From NCBI GenBank assembly GCA_017632155.1, contig JAGBRZ010000225.1:1-54752 (forward strand): 54,752 bases of DNA, read 5' to 3'. Shown in pieces: positions 17,281 through 24,969 of this stretch (within the stretch, counting starts at the first letter, position 1; every line of letters begins with the position of its first letter). The notes beneath the pieces are model-generated. The model was given only the letters and a program-made list of their open reading frames with translations, was not told the DNA's origin and ran no database searches. The stretch is from Clostridia bacterium. Lineage in GTDB: Bacteria > Bacillota_A > Clostridia > Oscillospirales > CAG-272. The translations under genes and the position numbers were made by a program.

Positions 17281-17313
17281 AAACAAGCCGACTCGTGCGA
17301 GTCGGCTTGTTTT
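17281..17313. terminator. Bidirectional terminator
   Basis: A 33-bp palindrome (AAACAAGCCGACTCG/CGAGTCGGCTTGTTT) between two convergent genes, with T or A runs at each end. Confidence 0.85.
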
Positions 17314-17325
17314 GTTATATTTGAT

Positions 17326-19167
17326 TTACGAACCGAAATTGTTGTCGCCGAAGATCTTTGCAAATGCCTTCGGAATATCGGTGTTGTCGATAACTGCCTT
17401 GGAGAGAAGTTCAGCTGCGCCGTCGCCGAGAGCGAAGACGGGAACGTTCTTGTTGGTGTGGTTATCGGAGTTGTAAATGTAGTCGCCGTTTGCCTTCTGC
17501 GAAAGGTTTCCGCAGTCGTGGTCAGCGGTGATAACGAGCATAACGTCGCCACGGATCATAGTGTAAGCGATCGCATATGCGATAGCCTTGTCGTAGTTCT
17601 GAACGCTCTTTGTGGTCTTGGAAAGATCGTTGTTGTGCGAGTTCTTATCAATGTAAGCTTCCTCGATCATAATGAAGAAGCTGCTGTTGTCAGCGGAAAT
17701 TACGGAAAGTGCCTCGCGGGTATAAACGGAAAGATCAACGCCGTTGTTCTTGGCTGCGCCGTAGGTGTAATCGACTTTTCCTTCCTTGATGAGCTTGTCG
17801 ATCTGGTTCTGGAGCTGTGCTGTAGCATCACGGTCGGGATAGTGGCAAAGGTATCCGCCGGGGGTTGCGCCTGTGATTTTGTCGGTGGTAACAACTGCGG
17901 TCTTTGCGCCGGTGGAGTGAGCAAGCTCACGGATGTTCTGCTGTTCAACCTTCTTGTGGTTTACGCCGAGATAACCGTTAACGGTCTTGTAGCCGCTCGA
18001 AAGTGCGGTTGCGGATGCAGCGGAGTCGGTGTAAGCCTTGCCGCTGTGAAGAACGGAGTAGGAAGCAGTGGTGCATTCTGCCTTGTAGGGAAGGGTATCT
18101 GCAACAAATTCCTTGATGACACCGGTGTCAACAGCTGCTGCAAAGTGAACTGCGCTCATACCGTCGCCGATCATCATGATGCCCGAGGTAGCCTTTTTAA
18201 AGGTGTAGGTAGCTGCAGCGGGAGCGGTGGGAAGGTTGGTTACGTCAACTGCCTTGCCGTCTGCCTTGAAGTAGTCGTTGATAAGAACGCCTGCAGCGCC
18301 GGCAACCATACGGTGATCACCCTGAAGAACGATCTTTGTGCCGTTTGCGGAAAGAGAATACTTATCGGTGCCAAGATCAATGCCGATATTGGACTGTGCA
18401 CGGTTTGTGTTACCGAGAAGGATCTCATACTGACCTTCAGCCTTGGAGTCATCGATGACCTCAAGCTGAACGCCTGCGTTATCATAGAGGTAATCCGAAA
18501 TAGCAAGTGCGGTGTAATATGTAACAAGGTCGCCTGCCTTGGGGTAAACGATCTTGTATTCGGTGATGGGAGTGCCCGCAATGGAGATGCTTCCCATGGG
18601 ATACTGATAAGCTACCACCTCAAGATGGTGCTCATTGAAAACGATCTTCTTGTCTGCGGTATTGATGTAGTTCTCGATAAAGTAGTTAACGGCATCAGTA
18701 ACACCGTTATCGGTGCCTGCAGTGATAACGATGCGCTCATTCTCGAATGCGATGGCAAAATCCTTTGCCTTGATCTGTGCAAGAACGTTTGTGGTTTCAA
18801 CTCTGTTGGTCTTACCAACGAGGATTTCCTTTGCTGTCTCGGGAAGTCCGTCAGCGGCCTTGTACCAGTCATCGGAGAGCTTAAGCTCTACGCCAAAGGC
18901 ATTGTTGATTGCATCCTTGAGATTCTTTGCAGCGGCGATGGTAAGATCTATGCTTTCACCCTTTGCTGCTTTTTCGGGTCTGAGGACCTGATACTGCGCC
19001 AGAAGCTCTGCGGTGAGTTCAATCTTAACTTCGGAAGGTTGGGTTTCTACAGAAACAACATCGGTGGTTTCATCTGCCGCGGTTTCCGAGGGGGTACCGC
19101 CGACGCAACCGACAAGTCCGAAGACCATAATCATTGCCAAAAGGAAGGCTGTGAGTTTTTTTGTCAT
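17326..19167 (-). CDS. Alkaline phosphatase lipoprotein with two GH67/GH20-type N-terminal modules
   Basis: A 613-residue lipoprotein (lipobox LVGC, Cys21). Residues ~50-190 and ~200-310 are two copies of the module also found in the three MBL lipoproteins (EILVGKTNR at 114-122; EILLGNTNR at 248-256). The C-terminal half is a classical alkaline phosphatase: metal Asp335 in IGDGM, nucleophile Ser382 in TDSAASATALSSG, Glu503, Asp507 and His511 in EEAYIDKNSH, Asp549-His550 in TADHDCG, and His570 in NHTNKNVPVFALG. The set of metal ligands looks complete, so it should release phosphate from monoesters outside the cell. ATG 19167 follows GGAGG; a longer frame from 19215 lacks an RBS. No Pho-box-like site was identified. 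Confidence 0.92.
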   Translation of the reverse strand: MTKKLTAFLLAMIMVFGLVGCVGGTPSETAADETTDVVSVETQPSEVKIELTAELLAQYQVLRPEKAAKGESIDLTIAAAKNLKDAINNAFGVELKLSDDWYKAADGLPETAKEILVGKTNRVETTNVLAQIKAKDFAIAFENERIVITAGTDNGVTDAVNYFIENYINTADKKIVFNEHHLEVVAYQYPMGSISIAGTPITEYKIVYPKAGDLVTYYTALAISDYLYDNAGVQLEVIDDSKAEGQYEILLGNTNRAQSNIGIDLGTDKYSLSANGTKIVLQGDHRMVAGAAGVLINDYFKADGKAVDVTNLPTAPAAATYTFKKATSGIMMIGDGMSAVHFAAAVDTGVIKEFVADTLPYKAECTTASYSVLHSGKAYTDSAASATALSSGYKTVNGYLGVNHKKVEQQNIRELAHSTGAKTAVVTTDKITGATPGGYLCHYPDRDATAQLQNQIDKLIKEGKVDYTYGAAKNNGVDLSVYTREALSVISADNSSFFIMIEEAYIDKNSHNNDLSKTTKSVQNYDKAIAYAIAYTMIRGDVMLVITADHDCGNLSQKANGDYIYNSDNHTNKNVPVFALGDGAAELLSKAVIDNTDIPKAFAKIFGDNNFGS

Positions 19168-19328
19168 AATTTTTCCTCCATACATTAAAAGTGAGATGAA
19201 ATAATTATACATCAATCAGAGCTTCAAGGTGTGAACAAATGGTAAAAAATACGATTTTTTCATCACAAAAAACACACGATAAAATCAGATTCGAAGAATA
19301 ATTGGATAAATTTTCCCATATGTCCAAC

Positions 19329-19362
19329 TTCGACCTTTTTTTCGCGTGCGGTGTGTTATTAT
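19329..19362 (+). promoter_or_regulatory. Possible Spo0A-controlled promoter of spoIIE
   Basis: TTCGACC (19329-19335) is one mismatch from the Spo0A box TTCGACA, and TATTAT lies at 19357-19362. spoIIE is a known Spo0A-activated gene in Bacillus. A single near-match is weak evidence. Confidence 0.3.
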
Positions 19363-19392
19363 TTTTTCAGCAACTTCAAAGGATGTGAAAAT

Positions 19393-21804
19393 ATGAAAAA
19401 CAGAAGGATTCCGCGCGATAAGCTGAAGCACTACGAACGCTTCGGTGGATTTTTCAGTGAATTTGCGGGAAATTTGCGAGCGAAAATTCGATCGTCGGGA
19501 AAAGAATACAGCGGTGAGTTCTTTTTGCGTGGACTTGCTCTCGGCGCGGTGGGCTTTATGCTTAACGGCGCGGAACTATACTTTTCGGCATCTCCTCTCG
19601 GCGCGGCGTGGCTTTGCGCCGCGCCGGACGGAATACCCTATATTTTGACGGGGGTGCTTCTTTCCGCATTGCTTCGCGGAGAGGAAGCACTTGTGTTTTC
19701 TTTGAGCGCGGTTTTTGCCGTGGCATTGCGCGTGGTGGTCAGATGCGCCATAGAGCCCCCGAAGAACGAAAGCTTGAGCGATGCCCTGTTTTCCGAAAGC
19801 TTGTATCTGCGAATGGCGACATCGGCTGTCGCGGCTTTTTCGGTTGGATTTTACAGAATATTCGTCGGCGGCTTTTATGTTTATGACCTCTGCGGTTGTA
19901 TAGCTTCAACGGTGATAGCACCCGTTGCAACGGCACTCTATATGCCGCTTTTTGAGAAAAACGAAGATCAACTGCCGGAGGGTGACAGCACAGCAGGAAA
20001 ACTGCTTTCCGAATCATCATATTTCGCCTTGATCTTTTCGCTGACTCTTGCCGCTCGCGGCATCGAATTTGCCGGGCTTTCTCCGCTCCATATTGCTGTT
20101 ACAGCTTCAATTCTTTATACCGTGAGAACAAAAGGTGCGGCAAGGGGAATTATTGCGGGTGCTTTGTGCGGTGCAGTTGGAGGCTTTGAGTATTTCGTAA
20201 CCTATGCCATAGGGGCTGCGGGCGCGGCGCTTTTTATGAATCTTTCGGTGCTTGCATCGGGTGTCGCGATCCCGATATGCGGCGCATTTCGCTCGCTTTT
20301 CTTTTCGGATGCCGAGGGATTTATTCTGCTTTTTCCTTCACAGGTTGCGGGACTTGCCCTGTTTTGCCTTATCTCTCTTTTTGGTGAAAGGATGGACTGC
20401 TCCCGTCATAAATCTGCTTCAAGCGTCCCGCCCGCCGCAAATCCCGCACAAAGCAGAGAAAGAATGCGCGAGCTTTCCGCCGCTTTTTCGGGACTTGCCG
20501 AAAGTTTCTCCGAGCTTGCCTCCAAAAGACGCCGCCCGACCGAGGGCGAGCTGCGCTCCGCCTGCGATGCCGTTTGCGACAAGGTATGCATAAAGTGCCC
20601 GAACAGAAATCTTTGCTGGAATCTCGAATATGCTTCAACCCTCGATATTATATCAAAAATCTGTTCTTCGGTTGCTTCCCACGGATTTGTAGAGGCATCC
20701 GATTTGCCTGAATATATGCGACGCCGCTGCCCATCAATCGAAGAGATCACCGATGGCGTCAACCGTGCCGCCACAGACCTTGTCCGCGAATGCCTTGAGG
20801 ATGGCAGGCTTTCGGGCTTTTCCGCAGATTACCGCGCCGTATCTGCGGCACTTGCCGAAGCCGTGGCGGAGGATACAAGAGAAAACAGCGAAGATCTTGA
20901 AAGGACCGAAAGGGTGGGGCAAATACTCGCATCAGCGGGTGTCAGGTATTCGTCGGTCAGCGTTGTGGGAAAAAGGCGGATAGTTGTAAGGGCGGAAAAC
21001 GTCAATCTCTCACGCGCCTCGCTCAAGGCAGCACAACTGCGAAAGGAACTTGAAGGAGTCCTTGACTGTATGCTCAGTCCGCCGACTCTCACCCCATCGG
21101 GCTCGGGAATCTCGCTTGAATTTTACAGCAGACGAAAGTATTCGGTAACCTTTGGCGCGGCACGCTCTGCGGCACAACAGGGCGATCCTTGCGGAGATAA
21201 CATATGTACCGTTGATAACGGTGATGACTATTTTTACGCCGTGATCTGTGACGGAATGGGGCAGGGAAGCCGCGCGGCATTTGCCTCGTCAGCCTCAATC
21301 GGATTTCTTAAGCAAATGCTTGATGCTAAAATGAGCGTTGAAACCTCCCTTTCGGTGCTCAACGCTTGGCTACGCGCCGACCGCGAGGAATGCTCGGTCA
21401 GCATTGATATTCTCAAAATTGATCTCTTGAGCGGAAAGGGCGCTATATATAAAAGCGGTGCCGCACCGAGCTTTTTGCGCCGCGGCAGAGATGTTTTTCC
21501 AATTGAAGCCGAAGGCTTCCCGATAGGCATTCTCAAGCAGACTAACGCCACCCGCACAGATCTTGTGCTCTCGGACGGCGATGTAATACTGATGGGCTCG
21601 GACGGAATTGACCCCGACGGGCGTATAGTTTGCGGCGACGAGGTATGGCTTCTCGATATTCTTGAAAGCGTTGACCCGCAAAGAAGCGAAAGTGCTGCTC
21701 ATGCGGCAAAGCGCACCGTCAGCGCGGCTCGCCTTGCGGGGAGCTCGGATGACGTTTGCGCGCTTTACGTTGCCCTTCGTGCCGAGCCTTTTGAGGAAGA
21801 ATAA
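19393..21804 (+). CDS. spoIIE: Stage II sporulation protein E (SpoIIE phosphatase)
   Basis: An 803-residue membrane phosphatase that dephosphorylates SpoIIAA and so switches on sigma-F in the forespore; it also binds FtsZ at the polar septum. The N-terminal ~300 residues contain about ten hydrophobic segments. The middle region includes the family's Cys cluster (CDAVCDKVCIKCPNRNLC). The C-terminal PP2C domain shows QQGDPCGDN, the metal motif CDGMGQG, and VILMGSDGID. Length is close to the ~827 residues of the B. subtilis protein. ATG 19393 follows AAAGGATG; a longer frame from 19351 overlaps the likely promoter. It is monocistronic, and the next gene has its own promoter. Confidence 0.96.
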   Translation: MKNRRIPRDKLKHYERFGGFFSEFAGNLRAKIRSSGKEYSGEFFLRGLALGAVGFMLNGAELYFSASPLGAAWLCAAPDGIPYILTGVLLSALLRGEEALVFSLSAVFAVALRVVVRCAIEPPKNESLSDALFSESLYLRMATSAVAAFSVGFYRIFVGGFYVYDLCGCIASTVIAPVATALYMPLFEKNEDQLPEGDSTAGKLLSESSYFALIFSLTLAARGIEFAGLSPLHIAVTASILYTVRTKGAARGIIAGALCGAVGGFEYFVTYAIGAAGAALFMNLSVLASGVAIPICGAFRSLFFSDAEGFILLFPSQVAGLALFCLISLFGERMDCSRHKSASSVPPAANPAQSRERMRELSAAFSGLAESFSELASKRRRPTEGELRSACDAVCDKVCIKCPNRNLCWNLEYASTLDIISKICSSVASHGFVEASDLPEYMRRRCPSIEEITDGVNRAATDLVRECLEDGRLSGFSADYRAVSAALAEAVAEDTRENSEDLERTERVGQILASAGVRYSSVSVVGKRRIVVRAENVNLSRASLKAAQLRKELEGVLDCMLSPPTLTPSGSGISLEFYSRRKYSVTFGAARSAAQQGDPCGDNICTVDNGDDYFYAVICDGMGQGSRAAFASSASIGFLKQMLDAKMSVETSLSVLNAWLRADREECSVSIDILKIDLLSGKGAIYKSGAAPSFLRRGRDVFPIEAEGFPIGILKQTNATRTDLVLSDGDVILMGSDGIDPDGRIVCGDEVWLLDILESVDPQRSESAAHAAKRTVSAARLAGSSDDVCALYVALRAEPFEEE

Positions 21805-21817
21805 TTTTTTGTTTTTA

Positions 21818-21846
21818 TTGACAACCGCTCCCGAAAATGCTATAAT
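21818..21846 (+). promoter_or_regulatory. Consensus sigma-A promoter for the isomerase/beta-helix operon
   Basis: TTGACA (21818-21823), 17-bp spacer, TATAAT (21841-21846): a perfect consensus match. Confidence 0.9.
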
Positions 21847-21878
21847 TATCTCAATTATTATTTTTAAGGAGCATACAA

Positions 21879-22775
21879 ATGATTATTACAACAGATAACA
21901 GCGTAATGCGCTATGCCTTTGGCGACAAAGAATCCATCAGAATGTGCAAGGAAGCGGGTTTTGACGGCATCGACTACTCTCTTTTCAAAATGCAGCCCGA
22001 AAACGACATTCTCAACCTTCCCGATGAGGAGCGCAAGGCGCTCGCATACGATCTTCGCAACTATGCGGAAAAGATCGGAATCACCTTCCCCCAGGCACAC
22101 TCGGATTTTGAGACCCGTTATGGCGAGATCGGAAATTCGGTTCATTACAATAACCTACTTCGTAGTCTTGAATTCGCATCCTGGATGGGCATTCCCCAGA
22201 TCGTTGTTCACACCGTAAAGTACGGCATCCCCGAGGATGACGATTTCGACGTTTACGAATATAACCGTCCGTTCTTCTCGGATCTCATTCCGATAGCGGA
22301 AAAGCTCAATCTCAAGATCGGTATGGAAAACCTCTTCCACAAGAAGCCCAACGGAAACTATAACTACGTTGGCGTTCTCGGTACCGCAGAAGAGATGAAC
22401 GCATATCGCGATTCCTTCAATACCGACGTTTTCGTCACCTGCTGTGACGTCGGACATGCCGCAGTTGTGGGTGTTGACCCCGCAGAGTTTATCCGCGGAA
22501 TGTCGAAGGACAAGCTGACAATGCTCCACATTCAGGACACCGATAATAAGGCTGACAAGCACTGGCTCCCCTATATGGGCAAGCACAATTGGGATTCCAT
22601 TACCTCTGCGCTTGCAGAAATCGGTTACGAGGGAAATATGAACCTCGAGGTACTCCATTTCTATGACAGATTCCCCACCAAGGAGCTTATGCAATCCGCG
22701 CTTTGTCACGCCGCAAAGGTAGCCCGCCACCTCGCAGACGAGGTTGAGGCGAAGAAGGCTGCGCTTGCAAAGTAA
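21879..22775 (+). CDS. Sugar phosphate isomerase/epimerase (xylose-isomerase-like TIM barrel)
   Basis: A 298-residue soluble protein of the AP endonuclease-2/xylose-isomerase-like superfamily, whose members isomerise or epimerise sugars and keto-sugars with a divalent metal. The barrel strands can be followed: GFDGIDYSLFK, FPQAHSDFETRY, IPQIVVHTVKYG, LKIGMENLFHK, VFVTCCDVGHAAVVG, LTMLHIQDTD and NMNLEVLHFY, with Glu, Asp and His ligands at the strand ends. AAGGAG precedes the ATG. It is first in a two-gene operon with a beta-helix enzyme whose start codon follows its stop by one base, so both probably act on the same sugar or uronic acid. Precise substrate unknown. Confidence 0.87.
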   Translation: MIITTDNSVMRYAFGDKESIRMCKEAGFDGIDYSLFKMQPENDILNLPDEERKALAYDLRNYAEKIGITFPQAHSDFETRYGEIGNSVHYNNLLRSLEFASWMGIPQIVVHTVKYGIPEDDDFDVYEYNRPFFSDLIPIAEKLNLKIGMENLFHKKPNGNYNYVGVLGTAEEMNAYRDSFNTDVFVTCCDVGHAAVVGVDPAEFIRGMSKDKLTMLHIQDTDNKADKHWLPYMGKHNWDSITSALAEIGYEGNMNLEVLHFYDRFPTKELMQSALCHAAKVARHLADEVEAKKAALAK

Positions 22776-22776
22776 A

Positions 22777-23907
22777 ATGATTTACGGAGACGGCGAGCAC
22801 AACGATACCCTCGCCATACAGGCAATGCTTGACGCCTGCGGCATTGTCACTATTGATAAGCCCGGTACGTATCTTATCAGCAAAACTCTGATCATTCACT
22901 CCAACACCCGCTTCATCCTTTCCCCCGGTGCAAAACTCCTTGCTGCTCCGCTTTCCTGCTGCGCTCTTATTGAGAACGAGCATTTTGCCGGCGGTAGACG
23001 CGACGAAAATATCGAGATCATCGGCGGTATATGGGACGGAAATTGCGACGAGATGGGGCTTGACGGAGAATATGAAGCCCGTCATCGCCTGGATGACCCG
23101 TACAGTCCCGAGCTCTTCAAGGGCAAGCTTATGCGCTTTGCACACGTTGATCGCATTATGCTGACAGGACTGACCGTGCGAAATCCCGTCAGCTACGGCA
23201 TTCAGATCGGTGATGTCCGAGGCTTTGTGACCCGAGATGTTTTTTTTGACTATAACTGGCATTTCGGCACGACGGACGGTGTGCACATCAACGGACCCGC
23301 ACGGGACGGCGTGATCGAGAATCTTTGCGGCACCACAAATGACGATCTTGTGTCGCTCACCACTTATGATGAGCCGCACGCTGAAGTATCTCTTGGTGAT
23401 ATCGAGAACATTTACATTCACAATATCACCGCGATCAACGGTTTTTCGGGTGTCAGATTGCTCTCGGGTGAAGGTTACAAACTGTGCAACGTCCGTGTTG
23501 ACGGCGTTTACGGCGATTACCGCCATAATGCCATTGTTATCTCCAATCACAACAAACGCCCGGGGGCGGTTTGGTTTGACAACGTCACGCTTGAAAACTT
23601 CGGCGCGCGCAAGAGCTACACCCCTTTGGGCGAGGGTTGCTTCCGTATGTGGGAGAAGAACGTGGACTCCCGCGCGATCATAGAGTTTGAGTGCGGCGCC
23701 CGGTGCGGAAATGTTGTAATACGTGATATTTACCGCCGCGAGGAGCAAGCCACAAAAGCGCCGCTTTTGAAGATCAGCGGAGATACTGTCATCGACCGCC
23801 TGGTGCTTGAAAACATAAGTCAAAGTGCCGCAGATGGCGTAAATCTTGCCACTATTGAAATAGACGGCGAGGTAAAAGAACTCATCAAACGCGATGTGAT
23901 CGAATAA
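22777..23907 (+). CDS. Right-handed beta-helix protein, divergent GH28 (polygalacturonase-like)
   Basis: A 376-residue parallel beta-helix protein. It begins with the pectate-lyase-3/GH28 opening YGDGEHNDTLAIQ and contains ladders of short IENI/VFFDY-type strands. Two of the GH28 catalytic motifs are visible, TDG (166-168, Asp167) and NDD (188-190); the GHG histidine motif is missing and NGFSGVRLLSG lies where it would be expected. There is no signal peptide, so it should act in the cytoplasm, perhaps on imported oligosaccharides. ATG 22777 was chosen; it lies one base after the isomerase stop, has only a weak RBS and is probably translationally coupled. A frame from 22744 would overlap the isomerase by 32 bases. 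Confidence 0.8.
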   Translation: MIYGDGEHNDTLAIQAMLDACGIVTIDKPGTYLISKTLIIHSNTRFILSPGAKLLAAPLSCCALIENEHFAGGRRDENIEIIGGIWDGNCDEMGLDGEYEARHRLDDPYSPELFKGKLMRFAHVDRIMLTGLTVRNPVSYGIQIGDVRGFVTRDVFFDYNWHFGTTDGVHINGPARDGVIENLCGTTNDDLVSLTTYDEPHAEVSLGDIENIYIHNITAINGFSGVRLLSGEGYKLCNVRVDGVYGDYRHNAIVISNHNKRPGAVWFDNVTLENFGARKSYTPLGEGCFRMWEKNVDSRAIIEFECGARCGNVVIRDIYRREEQATKAPLLKISGDTVIDRLVLENISQSAADGVNLATIEIDGEVKELIKRDVIE

Positions 23908-23944
23908 AAAACAGGACAGAGAACGGTTTTCGTTCTCTGTCCTG
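23906..23944. terminator. Bidirectional terminator
   Basis: Perfect 14-bp stem CAGGACAGAGAACG (23912-23925) / CGTTCTCTGTCCTG (23931-23944) with a 5-nt loop. Six A on its left give a T run for the minus-strand EEP gene; CTTTGT follows on the plus strand. Confidence 0.85.
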
Positions 23945-23957
23945 CTTTGTATATGTA

Positions 23958-24839
23958 TCAGTTAATTTCAAACTCCGCCCAAAGCATATAGTGGTCGGAA
24001 TAGCTCTGTGTTACCGTACCCGAAGCGATCTCTTTGAATGCATCGGTATAAACGATATTGTCGATCGCGCTGTTTCCGCCGGGGAAGGTGGGGTACCAAC
24101 GCGCGGCGTTGTTGATAAGATTGCCGCCGACAACGGTGAATTCGGTAAAATCAGCGGTGTTGAAGTCACCCGTGAGGATGAAGTTTTCGCAAGCCTTGGT
24201 CTTTTCCGAAACCTCTGCAAACTGAAGTCCGCGAAGGGTCTTGTCCTCGTAGGAAAGATGTGTGTTGAAGAAATCGAATTTGAAGCCTTCAATATCAATA
24301 ACAGCGTGGCCGAGAGCTCTGCCTTCCTTGTCCCAGGATTCAAGCGGAATTACCTTGCTCGAGATGATGGGATATTTTGAAAGAATGAGTGTGCCGTACT
24401 GTCCGCCCTGATAGTCGATACCGCGAACGAAAACGTAGTAGGGCATACCTGCCGCATCGGCAAGCATTCTCGGCTGGTCGATGCCGTTTGAGCGCTTCGT
24501 TCTGAGGTCGACCTCCTGAATGCCGACGATGTCAAGATTTGCTTCGGTGATGACTTTTGCGATAGTCTTGAGATTGAGCTTTGCGTCAGCCGCGTGTTTG
24601 ATGTTGTAGCTGCCTATTCTGATGGTCTTGGGCATTTTGGTTTCCTCCTCGGTTGTTTCGGGTACTGATGTTGTTATTTCTTCGGTTGTTGCTTCTGCCG
24701 TGGTCTCTGCGGGAGCGTCCGTTGCGGGCGACTGCGTTTCGGATGCAGTAGTTTCCGCCGGTGTAGCATTATTGCAGGACACAAAAAGTGAGCAGAGAAG
24801 AGAAAACAACAAAAGTGCAATGGTCAATTTGATCTTCAT
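23958..24839 (-). CDS. Endonuclease/exonuclease/phosphatase-family lipoprotein
   Basis: A 293-residue lipoprotein (lipobox FVSC, Cys22), with a Thr/Glu/Pro linker to about residue 70 and then a DNase-I-like EEP domain. The catalytic set is complete: Asn79 (SYNIKH), Glu109 (IQEVD), His194 (NTHLS), Asp225 and Asn227 (TGDFN), Asp260 and the final Asp282-His283 (YSDHYML). Family members cleave nucleic acids, sphingomyelin or inositol phosphates; the length and R..G..QPR context resemble small extracellular EEP phosphodiesterases, so substrate is uncertain. ATG 24839 with AAGGACGG was chosen over 24902, which lies upstream of the promoter -10. The gene is divergent from the FAD oxidoreductase. Confidence 0.9.
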   Translation of the reverse strand: MKIKLTIALLLFSLLCSLFVSCNNATPAETTASETQSPATDAPAETTAEATTEEITTSVPETTEEETKMPKTIRIGSYNIKHAADAKLNLKTIAKVITEANLDIVGIQEVDLRTKRSNGIDQPRMLADAAGMPYYVFVRGIDYQGGQYGTLILSKYPIISSKVIPLESWDKEGRALGHAVIDIEGFKFDFFNTHLSYEDKTLRGLQFAEVSEKTKACENFILTGDFNTADFTEFTVVGGNLINNAARWYPTFPGGNSAIDNIVYTDAFKEIASGTVTQSYSDHYMLWAEFEIN

Positions 24840-24869
24840 TTTGCTGCCGTCCTTGTTTGTATTAATGTT

Positions 24870-24898
24870 ATTATAACTTAAAGTGCGGATTTTGTCAA
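24870..24898 (-). promoter_or_regulatory. Consensus sigma-A promoter for the EEP lipoprotein
   Basis: Minus strand TTGACA (24898-24893), 17-bp spacer, TATAAT (24875-24870). Its -35 is only 7 bp from the -35 of the divergent promoter. Confidence 0.85.
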
Positions 24899-24905
24899 GC
24901 AATTA

Positions 24906-24934
24906 TTGACAATTTCTTTTGCCCGTGGTATAAT
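24906..24934 (+). promoter_or_regulatory. Consensus sigma-A promoter for the FAD oxidoreductase
   Basis: TTGACA (24906-24911), 17-bp spacer, TATAAT (24929-24934). Confidence 0.88.
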
Positions 24935-24969
24935 TGTAATGAAAAATTTTGCTTTTGAGGAGAGTCAAA

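Noticed and set aside
17458..19188. 576-codon open frame on the plus strand opposite the alkaline phosphatase
   Set aside because: It is the mirror of a gene with all active-site motifs intact; the translation is Val/Cys/Gly-rich with no recognisable domain and arises from codon bias.
22687..23823. 378-codon open frame opposite the beta-helix gene
   Set aside because: The plus strand has a clear beta-helix protein coupled to its upstream partner; the minus frame has no RBS or domain.
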